Assembly (NCBI GenBank): GCA_029240775.1
Contig: JARDZQ010000008.1
Span: 1-16,653 of the forward strand
DNA length: 16,653 nt
Direction of reading: 5' to 3'
From: Rubrobacteraceae bacterium
GTDB lineage: Bacteria; Actinomycetota; Rubrobacteria; Rubrobacterales; Rubrobacteraceae
The notes beneath the pieces were generated by a model. That model had not been told where the DNA came from. It made no database searches and was given only the letters and a program-made list of their open reading frames with translations. A program made the position numbers and the translations under genes. Shown one piece after another: positions 6,944 to 14,053 of the stretch. Position 1 is the stretch's first letter, and every line of letters begins with the position of its first letter.

Positions 6944-7483
6944 ATGAGCATCTCTCGCTACCACACCGTCGGGGCCGTCGCCAGGGACCTGCGAGCGCTC
7001 AAGGAGCTCGACGAGCGTCTCGAGGACGCGGGCGTTCCACCCGGCTCCCTGCTCGTGCTGGCGCGGCGCCGCGACGAGCGTCTCGTGAGCGTGACGCTCG
7101 CGGACGCCCGCGTGCGCAGCGTGGGGGGTGGCCTCTCGAGGCTCCAGTGGTTCGAGTTCGCGAGCGCCTTCCTCGGGGTGACCGCCGTCAGCGTCCTCAT
7201 GGGCGCCGTCCACCTGGTGACCGGCCTGACCGTGCAGGCGGTGATGACCCTCGCCGCCATCATTGGTCTCGTCCTCTACCACCGGCGGCCCCGGGTCGAG
7301 AAGGAGCTCGTCGGCCTTGGCCTCCCCGAAAGACCGGCCGGTGAGTGGGCTGAGGCCTTCCCGGACGGCTTCGCCCTGGCGCTCGCCACCGTGACCGCCG
7401 ATCTCTTCGACGAGACGCAAGATGCATTCCTCGACAAGGACCTCGAAGCGCCGCTCGCCGTCGACCGCCGGCCGGTGCTTTAG
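6944..7483 (+). CDS. Two-TM membrane protein of unknown function
   Basis: 179 aa. The soluble N-terminal part (1-70) begins YHTVGAVARDLRALKELDERL and has an alternating helix/strand look (GSLLVLARRRDERLVSVTL). Two hydrophobic helices at about 71-91 and 94-112 are joined by a short turn and followed by basic HRRPR, so both termini should be cytoplasmic. The C-terminal tail (about 115-179) is soluble and acidic. I do not recognise the family; the N-terminal part recalls small stress-type ferredoxin-like domains, but this is weak. The start is ATG 6944, with no strong Shine-Dalgarno site. It may be co-transcribed with the PAP2 gene 44 nt upstream. The repeat-rich stretch 7484-7708 follows. Confidence 0.75.
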   Translation: MSISRYHTVGAVARDLRALKELDERLEDAGVPPGSLLVLARRRDERLVSVTLADARVRSVGGGLSRLQWFEFASAFLGVTAVSVLMGAVHLVTGLTVQAVMTLAAIIGLVLYHRRPRVEKELVGLGLPERPAGEWAEAFPDGFALALATVTADLFDETQDAFLDKDLEAPLAVDRRPVL

Positions 7484-7506
7484 AGCACGCTCCGGCTTCG
7501 CCCTGG

Positions 7507-7623
7507 CGCTTGTCAGCATTTCGGCACCTTGTCTGTGGCCGCGGTCCGGCACGCCATGCGAGCGCTTGCGCAATGCGCGTCGGCAAATGCCCGAGAAGGA
7601 AGAAGCTGAAATGCTGACAAGCG
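7507..7623 (+). repeat. Inverted repeat around GCTGACAAGC words
   Basis: The arms 7507-7525 and 7605-7623 are 19 nt long with one mismatch when inverted; the right arm reads GCTGAAATGCTGACAAGCG. Further GCTGAC or GTCAGC words lie at 7628-7633 and 7642-7647, the second inside GGGCTGACAAGC. The stretch contains no credible ORF. It resembles, but is not the same as, the heptamer elements at 5830-5961 and 15898-16060. Confidence 0.6.
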
Positions 7624-7674
7624 AGGCGTCAGCCGCAGCGGGCTGACAAGCTAAGCCCTAAAAGAGCATAGCGT

Positions 7675-7706
7675 GCTGACTCGCTGACAGGCTGCTAAGC
7701 TACTTC
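7675..7706 (+). repeat. Degenerate 8-nt tandem array just before the DUF3891 gene
   Basis: Four successive octamers GCTGACTC, GCTGACAG, GCTGCTAA, GCTACTTC run up to the GTG start at 7709. The third and fourth units contain the TAAGCT box proposed as the -10 element of that gene. Confidence 0.5.
7696..7701 (+). promoter_or_regulatory. Candidate -10 box of a leaderless promoter for the DUF3891 gene
   Basis: TAAGCT (TANNNT type) ends 7 nt before GTG 7709, the same spacing as at 2172-2177 and 12007-12012. There is no Shine-Dalgarno sequence before this GTG. Confidence 0.35.
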
Positions 7707-7708
7707 GC

Positions 7709-8410
7709 GTGATCATACGCGAAAGGTCTGACTCTTACGTGCTGATAAAGCAGCACGACCACGCCCTCGCCGCGGGGGAGTTCGCGAGGCGCTGGGCGAA
7801 GAGGCCGCTGCCGCTCGACTCGACCCTGTATGCCATAGCGAATCACGACGTGGCCTGGCAGGGGCCGGACGCGGAGGTGCGGTGGAACGAGGAGACGGGA
7901 CAGCCGTACTCCTTCGTGGATTACCCGCCTCCAGAGAAGGTAGAGGCGTACGCCGAGGGGCTGGACTGGTTGGAGGAGAGGGATTCATACGCGGCGTGCC
8001 TGTGCAGCATGCACTACGAGACGCTCCTGCGCCGTTTCGGGGGCGGCGAGGTGGAGGAGCGGTTCGCCGACGGCGAGTTCCAGCGCCAGGAGAGGCTGCG
8101 GGCCCGGATGAGCGGGGAGGAGCTTGAGAACCTGGAGCGCAACCTCGGCCTCCTCAGGTTGTGCGACGGCCTCTCGCTCTTCGTCTGCCTCAACGAGCCA
8201 GGCGGCGAGGAGGACCCGCCGCCTTACCCGGAAGGCTTCGAGTTCGAGGGGGAGCGGTATCGCCCGGTCTGGGAGGACCGGAGCACCCTGCGCCTCGAGC
8301 CCAACCCCTTCTACGAGCCCTTCGGCCTCGTCATCCCGTACCAGACGGTGGGCAAGGACAGGCGGCCCATCGAGAGCGGTCGCCTGGAGCTGCGGGTGGT
8401 AACCTCTTGA
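7709..8410 (+). CDS. DUF3891 family protein
   Basis: 233 aa, soluble, no signal peptide. The N-terminal pattern (MIIRERSDSYVLIKQHDHALAAGEFA) and the later IANHDVAW and SMHYE motifs match what I know of DUF3891, a family without assigned function. The histidine/aspartate pairs H16-D17-H18 and H46-D47, with H102, in a mostly helical protein look like a metal site of the HD-domain kind, so hydrolase activity is possible but unproven. The C-terminal part (about 165-233) is acidic and rich in aromatic and proline residues (PNPFYEPFGLVIPYQ). The start GTG 7709 sits 7 nt after a TAAGCT box with no ribosome site. The TGA stop lies inside an 18-nt perfect palindrome. The M42 peptidase follows 50 nt later. 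Confidence 0.85.
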   Translation: MIIRERSDSYVLIKQHDHALAAGEFARRWAKRPLPLDSTLYAIANHDVAWQGPDAEVRWNEETGQPYSFVDYPPPEKVEAYAEGLDWLEERDSYAACLCSMHYETLLRRFGGGEVEERFADGEFQRQERLRARMSGEELENLERNLGLLRLCDGLSLFVCLNEPGGEEDPPPYPEGFEFEGERYRPVWEDRSTLRLEPNPFYEPFGLVIPYQTVGKDRRPIESGRLELRVVTS

Positions 8411-8424
8411 GGGCGCGCCCTCAA
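8407..8424 (+). repeat. Perfect 18-nt palindrome TTGAGGGCGCGCCCTCAA
   Basis: The sequence equals its own reverse complement. It overlaps the TGA stop (8408-8410) of the DUF3891 gene and stands 36 nt before the M42 peptidase start. It could be an operator for a dimeric regulator or a terminator stem, but there is no loop spacer and no T tract behind it. TATAAC at 8436-8441 follows and could be a -10 box. Confidence 0.7.
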
Positions 8425-8460
8425 GGGTGCCGCTCTATAACTTCCCCTGGAAAGGACCAG

Positions 8461-9519
8461 ATGAGGGACGCATCTTACGAATTCTTGAAGAGGTTGCTCT
8501 CCACGCCGGGGCCGAGCGGCAACGAGGGTGCGGCGGCCAAGGTGTGGCGTGAGGAAGCCGCGGACTTCGCCGAGGTCAGGGGCGACAGGATGGGCAACTC
8601 CTTCGCCACGATAGGCGCAGGCGGGTCGCCTAAGATTATGCTCGCCGGGCACATAGACGAGATCGGGGTCATGGTCACCCACGTAGACGAGAAGGGCCTG
8701 CTCCGCTTTACCAGCGTGGGCGGGTGGGACCCGCAGGTTCTCGTCGGCCAGCGGGTGCGAATCCAGACGGCGAACGGCGAAGTAGTGGGCGTGATCGGCA
8801 AGAAGGCCATCCACGTCATGGAGCCAGAGGAGCGCAAGAAGGTCTCCGAGCTAAAGAGTCTGTGGGTAGATATCGGGGCGAAGGACGCCGAGGAGGCGAA
8901 GGAGATGGTCAGGGTCGGCGATGTGGGGGTCCTGGACCAGGATCTCCTCGAGCTACCCAACGGACGCATCGCCTCGCGCTCGCTGGACAACCGGATGGGC
9001 GCCTTCGTCGTCCTCGAAGCCTTGCGGCTGCTCTCCGAGGAGGAGGACGTGAGGGCCGAGGTCGTAGCGGTAGCGAGCGTGCAGGAGGAGATCGGGCTGT
9101 ACGGAGCGCGCGGCGCCGCCTTCGGCCTCGACCCGGACGCTGCTATAGCCGTCGACGTCACCCACGCGACCGACACCCCCGGCGTCTCCAAGAACGAGAA
9201 CGGCGATCACCCTCTGGGTAGCGGGCCCGTGATCGAGCGTGCCCCCAACCTGAGCCCCGTAGTCTCCGGCGGCCTGATCTCCGCCGCCGAGGAGGCGGGC
9301 ATCGACTACACGCTGGAGGCCGGCTCGGGACGTGCCAACACGGACGCCGCCGCTATCCAGTTCACGCGGGCCGGCATAGCGACAGGGCTCGTCTCTGCGC
9401 CCAACCGCTACATGCACTCCCCCAACGAGATGGTCGACCTCGGTGACCTCGAGAACTGCGCGTGCCTGATCTCCGCCTACATAAAGGGGCTCGACGAGAA
9501 CACGGACTTCGTCCGCTAG
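8461..9519 (+). CDS. M42 family metallo-aminopeptidase
   Basis: 352 aa, the usual length for M42 (tetrahedral or PepA-like glutamyl) aminopeptidases, which form large cytoplasmic assemblies and trim N-terminal residues from peptides. Expected di-metal ligands and catalytic residues are all visible: His64 in AGHIDEIG, Asp176 in SLDNRMG, Glu209-Glu210 in VQEEIG, Asp232 in VDVTHA and His319 in YMHSPNE. ATG 8461 was chosen because GGAAAGGA stands 4 nt before it and the family's N-terminal FLKRLLSTPGPSGNE follows at once; the open frame further upstream is the DUF3891 gene in another frame. An EamA-type transporter begins 11 nt after the stop, so the two are probably co-transcribed. Confidence 0.93.
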   Translation: MRDASYEFLKRLLSTPGPSGNEGAAAKVWREEAADFAEVRGDRMGNSFATIGAGGSPKIMLAGHIDEIGVMVTHVDEKGLLRFTSVGGWDPQVLVGQRVRIQTANGEVVGVIGKKAIHVMEPEERKKVSELKSLWVDIGAKDAEEAKEMVRVGDVGVLDQDLLELPNGRIASRSLDNRMGAFVVLEALRLLSEEEDVRAEVVAVASVQEEIGLYGARGAAFGLDPDAAIAVDVTHATDTPGVSKNENGDHPLGSGPVIERAPNLSPVVSGGLISAAEEAGIDYTLEAGSGRANTDAAAIQFTRAGIATGLVSAPNRYMHSPNEMVDLGDLENCACLISAYIKGLDENTDFVR

Positions 9520-9530
9520 CGAGTCCCGGG

Positions 9531-10424
9531 GTGGAGCGCACAGCGGGCGACAAGAGACGTGCCTCGCCGCTCGTCGAGGGTTCGCTCCTGCTCACGGTAT
9601 TCTTTTTCGGGACCAACTTCACGGCGGTGAAGCTGGTCGTGGAGAGCGTGCCGCCGATACTCTTCGCGGCGACGCGCTTCACGTTGGCAGGGCTACTGCT
9701 GTTGCCCCTCGCGCTCTTCTTCGGATCGGAGGGGCGCCTGTCGCGGCAGGACCTCTTGCCCATGCTCGGCCTCGGCTTCGTCGGCGTCACCCTCACCCAG
9801 TCGGTCTTCACCGTCGGGGTTGGCCTGACGACGGCGGCGAACACGGCGCTCGTCTACTCGACCGCCCCGGTGTGGGGGATGCTCCTCGCCTTTGCGCTGG
9901 GATGGGAGCGGCCCAGGGTCTCCGGTGTCCTCGGGATCGGGCTCTGTCTCCTCGGGGTCGGGGCTATCGTCTACGGGAGCCTTGACTTCGCCGGGACCAG
10001 CCTCGTGGGTGACGCCCTGATCCTGGCCGCAGCCGTCTTCTGGGGCTCTTACACCGTCCTGACCCTCTCGTTCCTCCGGCGCTACTCTGCCGTCGCCGTC
10101 GCCGCTTATGCGATGACGCTCGGTGGACTCGCCGCCTTACCCCTGGCCGCCCTCGACCCCTCACCCCTGAACCTCGCCGCCCTCGACGGCCTCACCTGGG
10201 GCGCGGCGGCCTACTCGGCGCTCTGCTCCTCCGCCTTCGGCTTCGCCGCCTGGGGGTGGGGCGTCTCGCACGTCGGGGCGAACCGCGTCCTCGTCTACCA
10301 GTATCTCGTCACCCTTATTGGCGTGAGCACCGGCATACTGCTGCTCGGCGAGAGCTTCGGGGCCGGCCAGCTCGTCGGCGCCGCCGTCATACTCGCCGGC
10401 GTCTACCTCGCCCGCAGCAGGTAG
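9531..10424 (+). CDS. EamA/DMT-family membrane transporter
   Basis: 297 aa from GTG 9531. There are about ten hydrophobic helices arranged as two EamA halves. The first starts GSLLLTVFFFGTNFTAVKL; the second starts near GDALILAAAVFWGSYTVLT and ends VGAAVILAGVYLARSR. Members of the drug/metabolite transporter superfamily export or import small metabolites; the substrate cannot be predicted. GTG 9531 follows a GGGG tract, a weak ribosome site, 11 nt after the M42 peptidase stop. The frame is open further upstream but there overlaps the peptidase. Coupling with a peptidase could mean export of released amino acids; that is speculative. Confidence 0.9.
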   Translation: MERTAGDKRRASPLVEGSLLLTVFFFGTNFTAVKLVVESVPPILFAATRFTLAGLLLLPLALFFGSEGRLSRQDLLPMLGLGFVGVTLTQSVFTVGVGLTTAANTALVYSTAPVWGMLLAFALGWERPRVSGVLGIGLCLLGVGAIVYGSLDFAGTSLVGDALILAAAVFWGSYTVLTLSFLRRYSAVAVAAYAMTLGGLAALPLAALDPSPLNLAALDGLTWGAAAYSALCSSAFGFAAWGWGVSHVGANRVLVYQYLVTLIGVSTGILLLGESFGAGQLVGAAVILAGVYLARSR

Positions 10425-10444
10425 CGAGGCGGACCGTCGGCGAG

Positions 10445-10793
10445 GTGGTGGTCGCCCTGGCCTCGCTGGAGCTCTTCGGGGAAGGATTGGGCATTCTACG
10501 ATACCGCATCTACCAGGAAGGGGGCGTGCTCGGGGGTGGCTTCGGCGTTATCGAGCCCCAGTTCGTCATAAGGGATAGGAGATCCGGCCGCGAGCTGCCC
10601 TGGTCCCCAAGGGGCTCCAGCGGCAGCGATACCGAAACGGACGGCGAGGTGGAGATCCTCGAGCTGCCGGTGAAGGGAAGATCGAGGTCTCTGGGTGGCG
10701 CGCCTGGTATCCCTGAGGTTCGACGAAGAGACGGGGGAGGAGATAGTAGAGGACTCCTATGAAGGTCCCTGGACCTTCCGGTTCTCTATCTAG
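10445..10793 (+). pseudogene. Frameshifted remnant of a small protein of unknown family
   Basis: Two consecutive frames together give a plausible protein of about 115 residues. Frame one from GTG 10445 reads VALASLELFGEGLGILRYRI, then GFGVIEPQFVIRDRRSGRELPW, up to ELPVKG. Near 10676 sense continues one base later as LWVARLVSLRFDEETGEEIV, then EDSYEGPWTFRFSI, and stops at TAG 10791. Staying in the first frame instead gives an Arg/Gly-rich tail unlike a protein. One extra G in the GGG run at 10675-10677 would explain the break, so a sequencing error is also possible. The strand-rich pattern suggests an immunoglobulin-like beta sandwich. The N-terminus may be cut off, since the frame begins close behind the EamA gene. 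I do not recognise the family. Confidence 0.55.
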
Positions 10794-10825
10794 CTGCATA
10801 CTCGCTCGTCGGTAGATACCACCTT

Positions 10826-10848
10826 CCTAAGGCGTTTGCCTGTTTAGG
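10826..10848 (+). terminator. Possible hairpin between convergent genes
   Basis: CCTAAGGC, loop GTTT, then GCC and TTAGG with a 3-nt bulge can fold. It lies between the remnant gene (plus) and the M19 dipeptidase (minus). No T tract follows, so termination is a guess. The rest of 10794-10940 shows nothing recognisable. Confidence 0.25.
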
Positions 10849-10940
10849 GGAGGACGCAGATAAGGGCGGGGCTGGCCGGAGAACGGTTTGACCATCAGCA
10901 CCTGGCCGATACCGGCGCCTGAGAACACCGACGGGTCAGC

Positions 10941-11999
10941 CTACCGTCGCCAGGTCTCGTGCAGCACGCGCACCCAGTTCCCGTGCGACAGCTTCCTCAG
11001 AGCCGCGGCATCGTAGCCGCGCATCGCGGAGATCAGGCGCGGCAGCCCCGAGGCGTCCCCGATCTCGCGCGGCACCTTGGCCCCGTCGAAGTCCGAGCCG
11101 AAGCCGACGCGTTCGATGCCGACCCTCTCGACCAGGTAGTCAACGTGGTCTACGATGGCTTCTAAAGGCGTGTCCTCCTCTTCTCTGCCGTCCCCGCGCA
11201 GGAAGGAGACGGCGAAGTTCACGCCCACCATCCCGTCAGAGTCCCGGATGGCGTCGAGTTGCCTATCCGTGAGGTTGCGGGAGGCCGGACAGAGGGCATG
11301 CGCGTTGGCGTGAGTCGCGACAAGCGGCGCCTCCGAGAGCGCGGCCACCTCGAAGAACCCCTTCTCGTTCAGGTGGGAGAGGTCGAGCAGAACGCCCAGC
11401 CGGTTGCACTCCCTCACCAGCTCACGCCCCGCGCCGGTCAACCCGGGACCAGTGTCCGGCGAGGAAGGAAACCGGAAGGGGACGCCGTGGGCGTAGGCGT
11501 TAGGTCGGCTCCACACGAGCCCCAGCGAGCGGAGCCCGATCTCGTAGAGATCCTCCAGCGCGTCTGGGTCCGGGCCTAGGTTCTCTGCCCCCTCGAAGTG
11601 GAGGATCGCGGCCAGGGTACCGGCGCCGAGGCACGACTCCAGCTCGTCCGCCGTACGTACGACCTTCACCTGCCCGTCGGACTCTGCCTCTGTCCGGAAC
11701 AGGATCTCCACCAGCTCGTCAGCGAAACGGCGGGCGTAGACCGGGTCCACCGGTGGTGCGTCCGCGACCTCGTAGCCGCCCTCCGTCAGGGTGAGCGCGG
11801 ACTCCTCTATCCACTCGTCCTCCGGGTTCGGGACGTAGCAGGCGAAGAACCCGCCACCGAAGCCGCCCTCCCGCGCTCGCGGTAGGTCGATGTGCCCGAG
11901 ATCGCCCCGCTCGAAGAAGCCGCGCTCCCCTCCACGTTCCGGCAGCCGAAGTTTCAGCAGCGTGTCGTTGTGACCGTCGAAGATCGGTATGGTCTCCAT
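10941..11999 (-). CDS. M19 family membrane-type dipeptidase
   Basis: 352 aa, typical for bacterial M19 (renal dipeptidase-like) zinc enzymes, which hydrolyse dipeptides including those with a D-residue at the C-terminal side, and in some members cysteinylglycine. Metal ligands are all present: His10 and Asp12 in FDGHNDT, bridging Glu136 in HFEGAE, His209 in LSHLNEKGF, and His230 in THANAHAL; Asp303 in GFGSDFDG is the family's conserved acid. No signal peptide is seen, so the protein is probably cytoplasmic. The ATG start has a TATCAT box 7 nt upstream and only a weak ribosome site. It lies downstream of moeZ on the same strand, separated by a strong hairpin, so it is likely its own transcription unit. 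Confidence 0.92.
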   Translation of the reverse strand: METIPIFDGHNDTLLKLRLPERGGERGFFERGDLGHIDLPRAREGGFGGGFFACYVPNPEDEWIEESALTLTEGGYEVADAPPVDPVYARRFADELVEILFRTEAESDGQVKVVRTADELESCLGAGTLAAILHFEGAENLGPDPDALEDLYEIGLRSLGLVWSRPNAYAHGVPFRFPSSPDTGPGLTGAGRELVRECNRLGVLLDLSHLNEKGFFEVAALSEAPLVATHANAHALCPASRNLTDRQLDAIRDSDGMVGVNFAVSFLRGDGREEEDTPLEAIVDHVDYLVERVGIERVGFGSDFDGAKVPREIGDASGLPRLISAMRGYDAAALRKLSHGNWVRVLHETWRR

Positions 12000-12006
12000 C
12001 CGCCCG

Positions 12007-12012
12007 ATGATA
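12007..12012 (-). promoter_or_regulatory. Candidate -10 box of a leaderless promoter for the M19 dipeptidase
   Basis: On the minus strand TATCAT ends 7 nt before the ATG at 11999. The -35 region falls inside the hairpin at 12021-12044, so no normal -35 box is visible. Confidence 0.45.
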
Positions 12013-12020
12013 CAGCGAGA

Positions 12021-12044
12021 GAGGGACCGCGTTCGCGGCCCCTC
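12021..12044 (-). terminator. Hairpin after moeZ (terminator, possibly also an operator)
   Basis: On the minus strand an 11-bp stem, GAGGGGCCGCG and CGCGGTCCCTC with one G-U pair, closes on a 2-nt loop 45 nt after the moeZ stop. The following bases (TCTCGCTGT) are only moderately T-rich. It also overlaps the -35 region of the dipeptidase promoter. Confidence 0.55.
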
Positions 12045-12089
12045 AATAGTCTGGGCGAAGAATCCTGAAACCCGAGCCCTGATGCCTCC

Positions 12090-13274
12090 CTAGTACTTCG
12101 GGACGCTCGAGTCGATCTCCTCACTCCAGGCGGCGATGCCGCCCTTGACGTTGTAGACGTTCTGGAAGCCCGCGTCTTGCAGGAGCTTGACCGCCCGCGC
12201 GCTGCGCCCGCCGGTCTTGCAGTGGATCGCGAGGGCCTCGTCGCGGTCGAGCTCGACCAGGCGCTCGGGCAGCTCGGCGAGAGGTATGAGCTGCGCGCCG
12301 ATGTTCGACACCTCGTACTCGTGCGGCTCGCGCACGTCGAGGACGGAGACTTTGTCGCCGTTCTCCATGCGAGCCTTGAGCTCCTGGACGGTGATCTCCG
12401 GCACCTCGTCGGCCTGAGCCTGGGCGTTTGCCTGCGGGATGCCGCAGAACTCCTGGTAGTCGATGAGCTCGGTGACGGTCGGGTTCTCGCCGCAGACCGG
12501 GCAGTTGGGGTCCTTGCGGAGCTTCATCTCCCGGAAACGCATCCCCAGAGCGTCGTAGAGCAGGAGGCGTCCGATCAGGGGCTCCCCGATCCCGAGTATG
12601 AGCTTGACGGTCTCGGTCGCCTGGATCGTCCCGATCGCGCCCGGCAGTATTCCGAGGACTCCACCCTCGGCGCAGCTCGGGACGAGGCCGGGAGGCGGCG
12701 GCTCGGGGTAGAGGCAGCGGTAGCACGGACCCTCCTCGGCCCAGAATACGCTCGCCTGGCCCTCGAAGCGGAATATCGAGCCGTATACGTTCGGCTTGCC
12801 GGTGAGGACGCTGGCGTCGTTCACCAGGTAGCGGGTCGGGAAGTTGTCCGTCCCGTCCACGATGACGTCGAAGTCCTCGAAGATCTCCAGAGCGTTCTCG
12901 CTGCTCAGGGGCTCGCCGAAGGTCTCGACGTTCACGTTCGGGTTTATGTCCTCTATGCGGTCGCGAGCGCTCTCCAGCTTGGGACGTCCGAGGTCCGAGG
13001 TGCCGTGAATGATCTGGCGCTGCAAGTTCGACTCGTCCACCACGTCGAAGTCCACTATCCCTATGGTCCCGACGCCCGCCGCCGCGAGGTAGAGCGCGAG
13101 CGGGCTCCCGAGGCCACCGGCCCCGATGGTCAAGACCCGTGCCTGCTTCAGCTTCTTCTGCCCGTCGAGGGCGACCTCGGGCATGATCAGGTGCCTGCTG
13201 TAGCGTGCGATCTCCTCGTTGCTGAGCTGGACCGCCCCGTTGGACGACTGGACTAATGGCTCTCTTGTCTGCAT
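12090..13274 (-). CDS. moeZ: E1-like adenylyltransferase/sulfurtransferase MoeZ (ThiF domain plus rhodanese)
   Basis: 394 aa. The N-terminal ThiF/MoeB domain (about 18-265) has the nucleotide loop G51-A-G-G-L-G56, the family Cys201 in PSCAEGGVLG, and a zinc site of two C-x2-C pairs (Cys184/187 and Cys258/261). A linker (about 275-292) leads to a rhodanese domain (about 293-394) with active Cys352 in HCKTGGRS. Such proteins adenylate the C-terminal glycine of a ubiquitin-like carrier and then place sulfur on it. In Mycobacterium MoeZ does this for CysO. Position as the last gene of a cysM-mec-cysO-moeZ operon makes CysO the expected partner; MoaD or ThiS partners elsewhere are possible. AAGGAG lies 12 nt before the ATG, a long spacing. 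Confidence 0.94.
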   Translation of the reverse strand: MQTREPLVQSSNGAVQLSNEEIARYSRHLIMPEVALDGQKKLKQARVLTIGAGGLGSPLALYLAAAGVGTIGIVDFDVVDESNLQRQIIHGTSDLGRPKLESARDRIEDINPNVNVETFGEPLSSENALEIFEDFDVIVDGTDNFPTRYLVNDASVLTGKPNVYGSIFRFEGQASVFWAEEGPCYRCLYPEPPPPGLVPSCAEGGVLGILPGAIGTIQATETVKLILGIGEPLIGRLLLYDALGMRFREMKLRKDPNCPVCGENPTVTELIDYQEFCGIPQANAQAQADEVPEITVQELKARMENGDKVSVLDVREPHEYEVSNIGAQLIPLAELPERLVELDRDEALAIHCKTGGRSARAVKLLQDAGFQNVYNVKGGIAAWSEEIDSSVPKY

Positions 13275-13324
13275 TTTGTGAAAGCGCTCCTTACGAAATG
13301 TGTGGGAAACCTGTGTCTAAAAAC

Positions 13325-13606
13325 CTACTTACATCGTCCGCCAGCGATGGAGGGGATGATGGAGAGCTCATCTCCCTCGGAGACCTCGGTGTCGGCGCCG
13401 TCGAGGTAGCGGATGTCCTCGTCGCCCTTGTACACGTTGACGAACGAGCGGAGCTTGCCGTCGCCGGTGTAGAGGTGCTGCCTGAGATCAGGGTACTCGG
13501 AGGCGAGGTTCCCTAGCGTCTCGCCAGCGGTCGCGCCGCCGACCTCCACCTCGGAGTTCCCCGCAGTGTACTGCCTCAAGGGGGTTGGAATCTTGATCTT
13601 CGGCAT
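13325..13606 (-). CDS. cysO: CysO-type ubiquitin-like sulfur carrier with C-terminal extension
   Basis: 93 aa, ThiS/MoaD fold. It matches mycobacterial CysO along its length: KIKIPTPLRQYTAGN, SFVNVYKGDEDIRYLDG and EGDELSIIPSIAGG. The carrier normally ends in Gly-Gly, whose C-terminus is adenylated by MoeZ and converted to a thiocarboxylate for CysM. Here Gly89-Gly90 is followed by Arg-Cys-Lys before the TAG stop, so the diglycine is not free as translated. The neighbouring JAMM peptidase could trim this tail, as QbsD is known to do for QbsE. A strong AAAGGAG stands 6 nt before the ATG. The gap to the upstream peptidase gene is 21 nt. Confidence 0.92.
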   Translation of the reverse strand: MPKIKIPTPLRQYTAGNSEVEVGGATAGETLGNLASEYPDLRQHLYTGDGKLRSFVNVYKGDEDIRYLDGADTEVSEGDELSIIPSIAGGRCK

Positions 13607-13627
13607 AAGATGCTCCTTTGCGAAATC

Positions 13628-14047
13628 TTAACTTACCAGCTGCTCTTCTTCATAGCCCGACCGGTCGTCTTTGAGTACCCACGAACGCATCTCCGTAACC
13701 CCATCTTCGCCGACGGAGGCGATGACGTAGGAATAGACCGGCCACGCGTGCTCCCGGTCGTACTCGGAGGGCTCCGCCGGGTGGTCAGGGTGAGAGTGGT
13801 AGAAGCCTAGCACCTCCATGTCCCTCTCCGCAGCCTTCTCCTCGAACTCCTTGATCTTGAGCGGCTCGATGAGGAAGCGGCGGCCGCGTTCCTCCTCGTG
13901 CGTGTTATCCGCGCGCCAGACGTCGACCACGATCTTCATCCCATCCAGGTTCATACCTACCATCGCGCCGGCGCACTCCTCGGGATACGCCTCTCTAGCG
14001 TGCTCGTGGATGTGGCCTACGTCCCCCCGGCCTATCTTGAGCGGCAC
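13628..14047 (-). CDS. mec: JAMM/M67 zinc metallopeptidase (Mec type, CysO-cysteine peptidase)
   Basis: 139 aa. The JAMM signature is complete: catalytic Glu24 in YPEECAG, then His84-Ser-His86-Pro, Ser94 and Asp97 in FYHSHPDHPAEPSEYD, giving two zinc-binding His and one Asp. In Mycobacterium tuberculosis Mec+ cleaves cysteine from the CysO-cysteine adduct. Gene order here (cysM, mec, cysO, moeZ) gives it the same role, and the extended tail of the neighbouring CysO makes a second, maturation role plausible. The start is GTG 6 nt after the cysM stop, with GGGAGG inside the end of cysM 11 nt upstream, so translation is probably coupled. No TM or signal segment is seen. Confidence 0.93.
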   Translation of the reverse strand: MPLKIGRGDVGHIHEHAREAYPEECAGAMVGMNLDGMKIVVDVWRADNTHEEERGRRFLIEPLKIKEFEEKAAERDMEVLGFYHSHPDHPAEPSEYDREHAWPVYSYVIASVGEDGVTEMRSWVLKDDRSGYEEEQLVS

Positions 14048-14053
14048 CTTCTC

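Noticed and set aside
8161..8460. Longer N-terminus for the M42 peptidase.
   Set aside because: It overlaps the DUF3891 gene in another frame; ATG 8461 has a good ribosome site and matches the family start.
10256..10444. Extension of the remnant gene upstream into the EamA gene.
   Set aside because: That stretch translates the transporter gene out of frame and is Arg-rich; protein-like sequence begins only near 10445.
12177..13256. Open frame of 359 codons on the plus strand opposite moeZ.
   Set aside because: It mirrors moeZ codons; there is no family match, and moeZ has full catalytic motifs.
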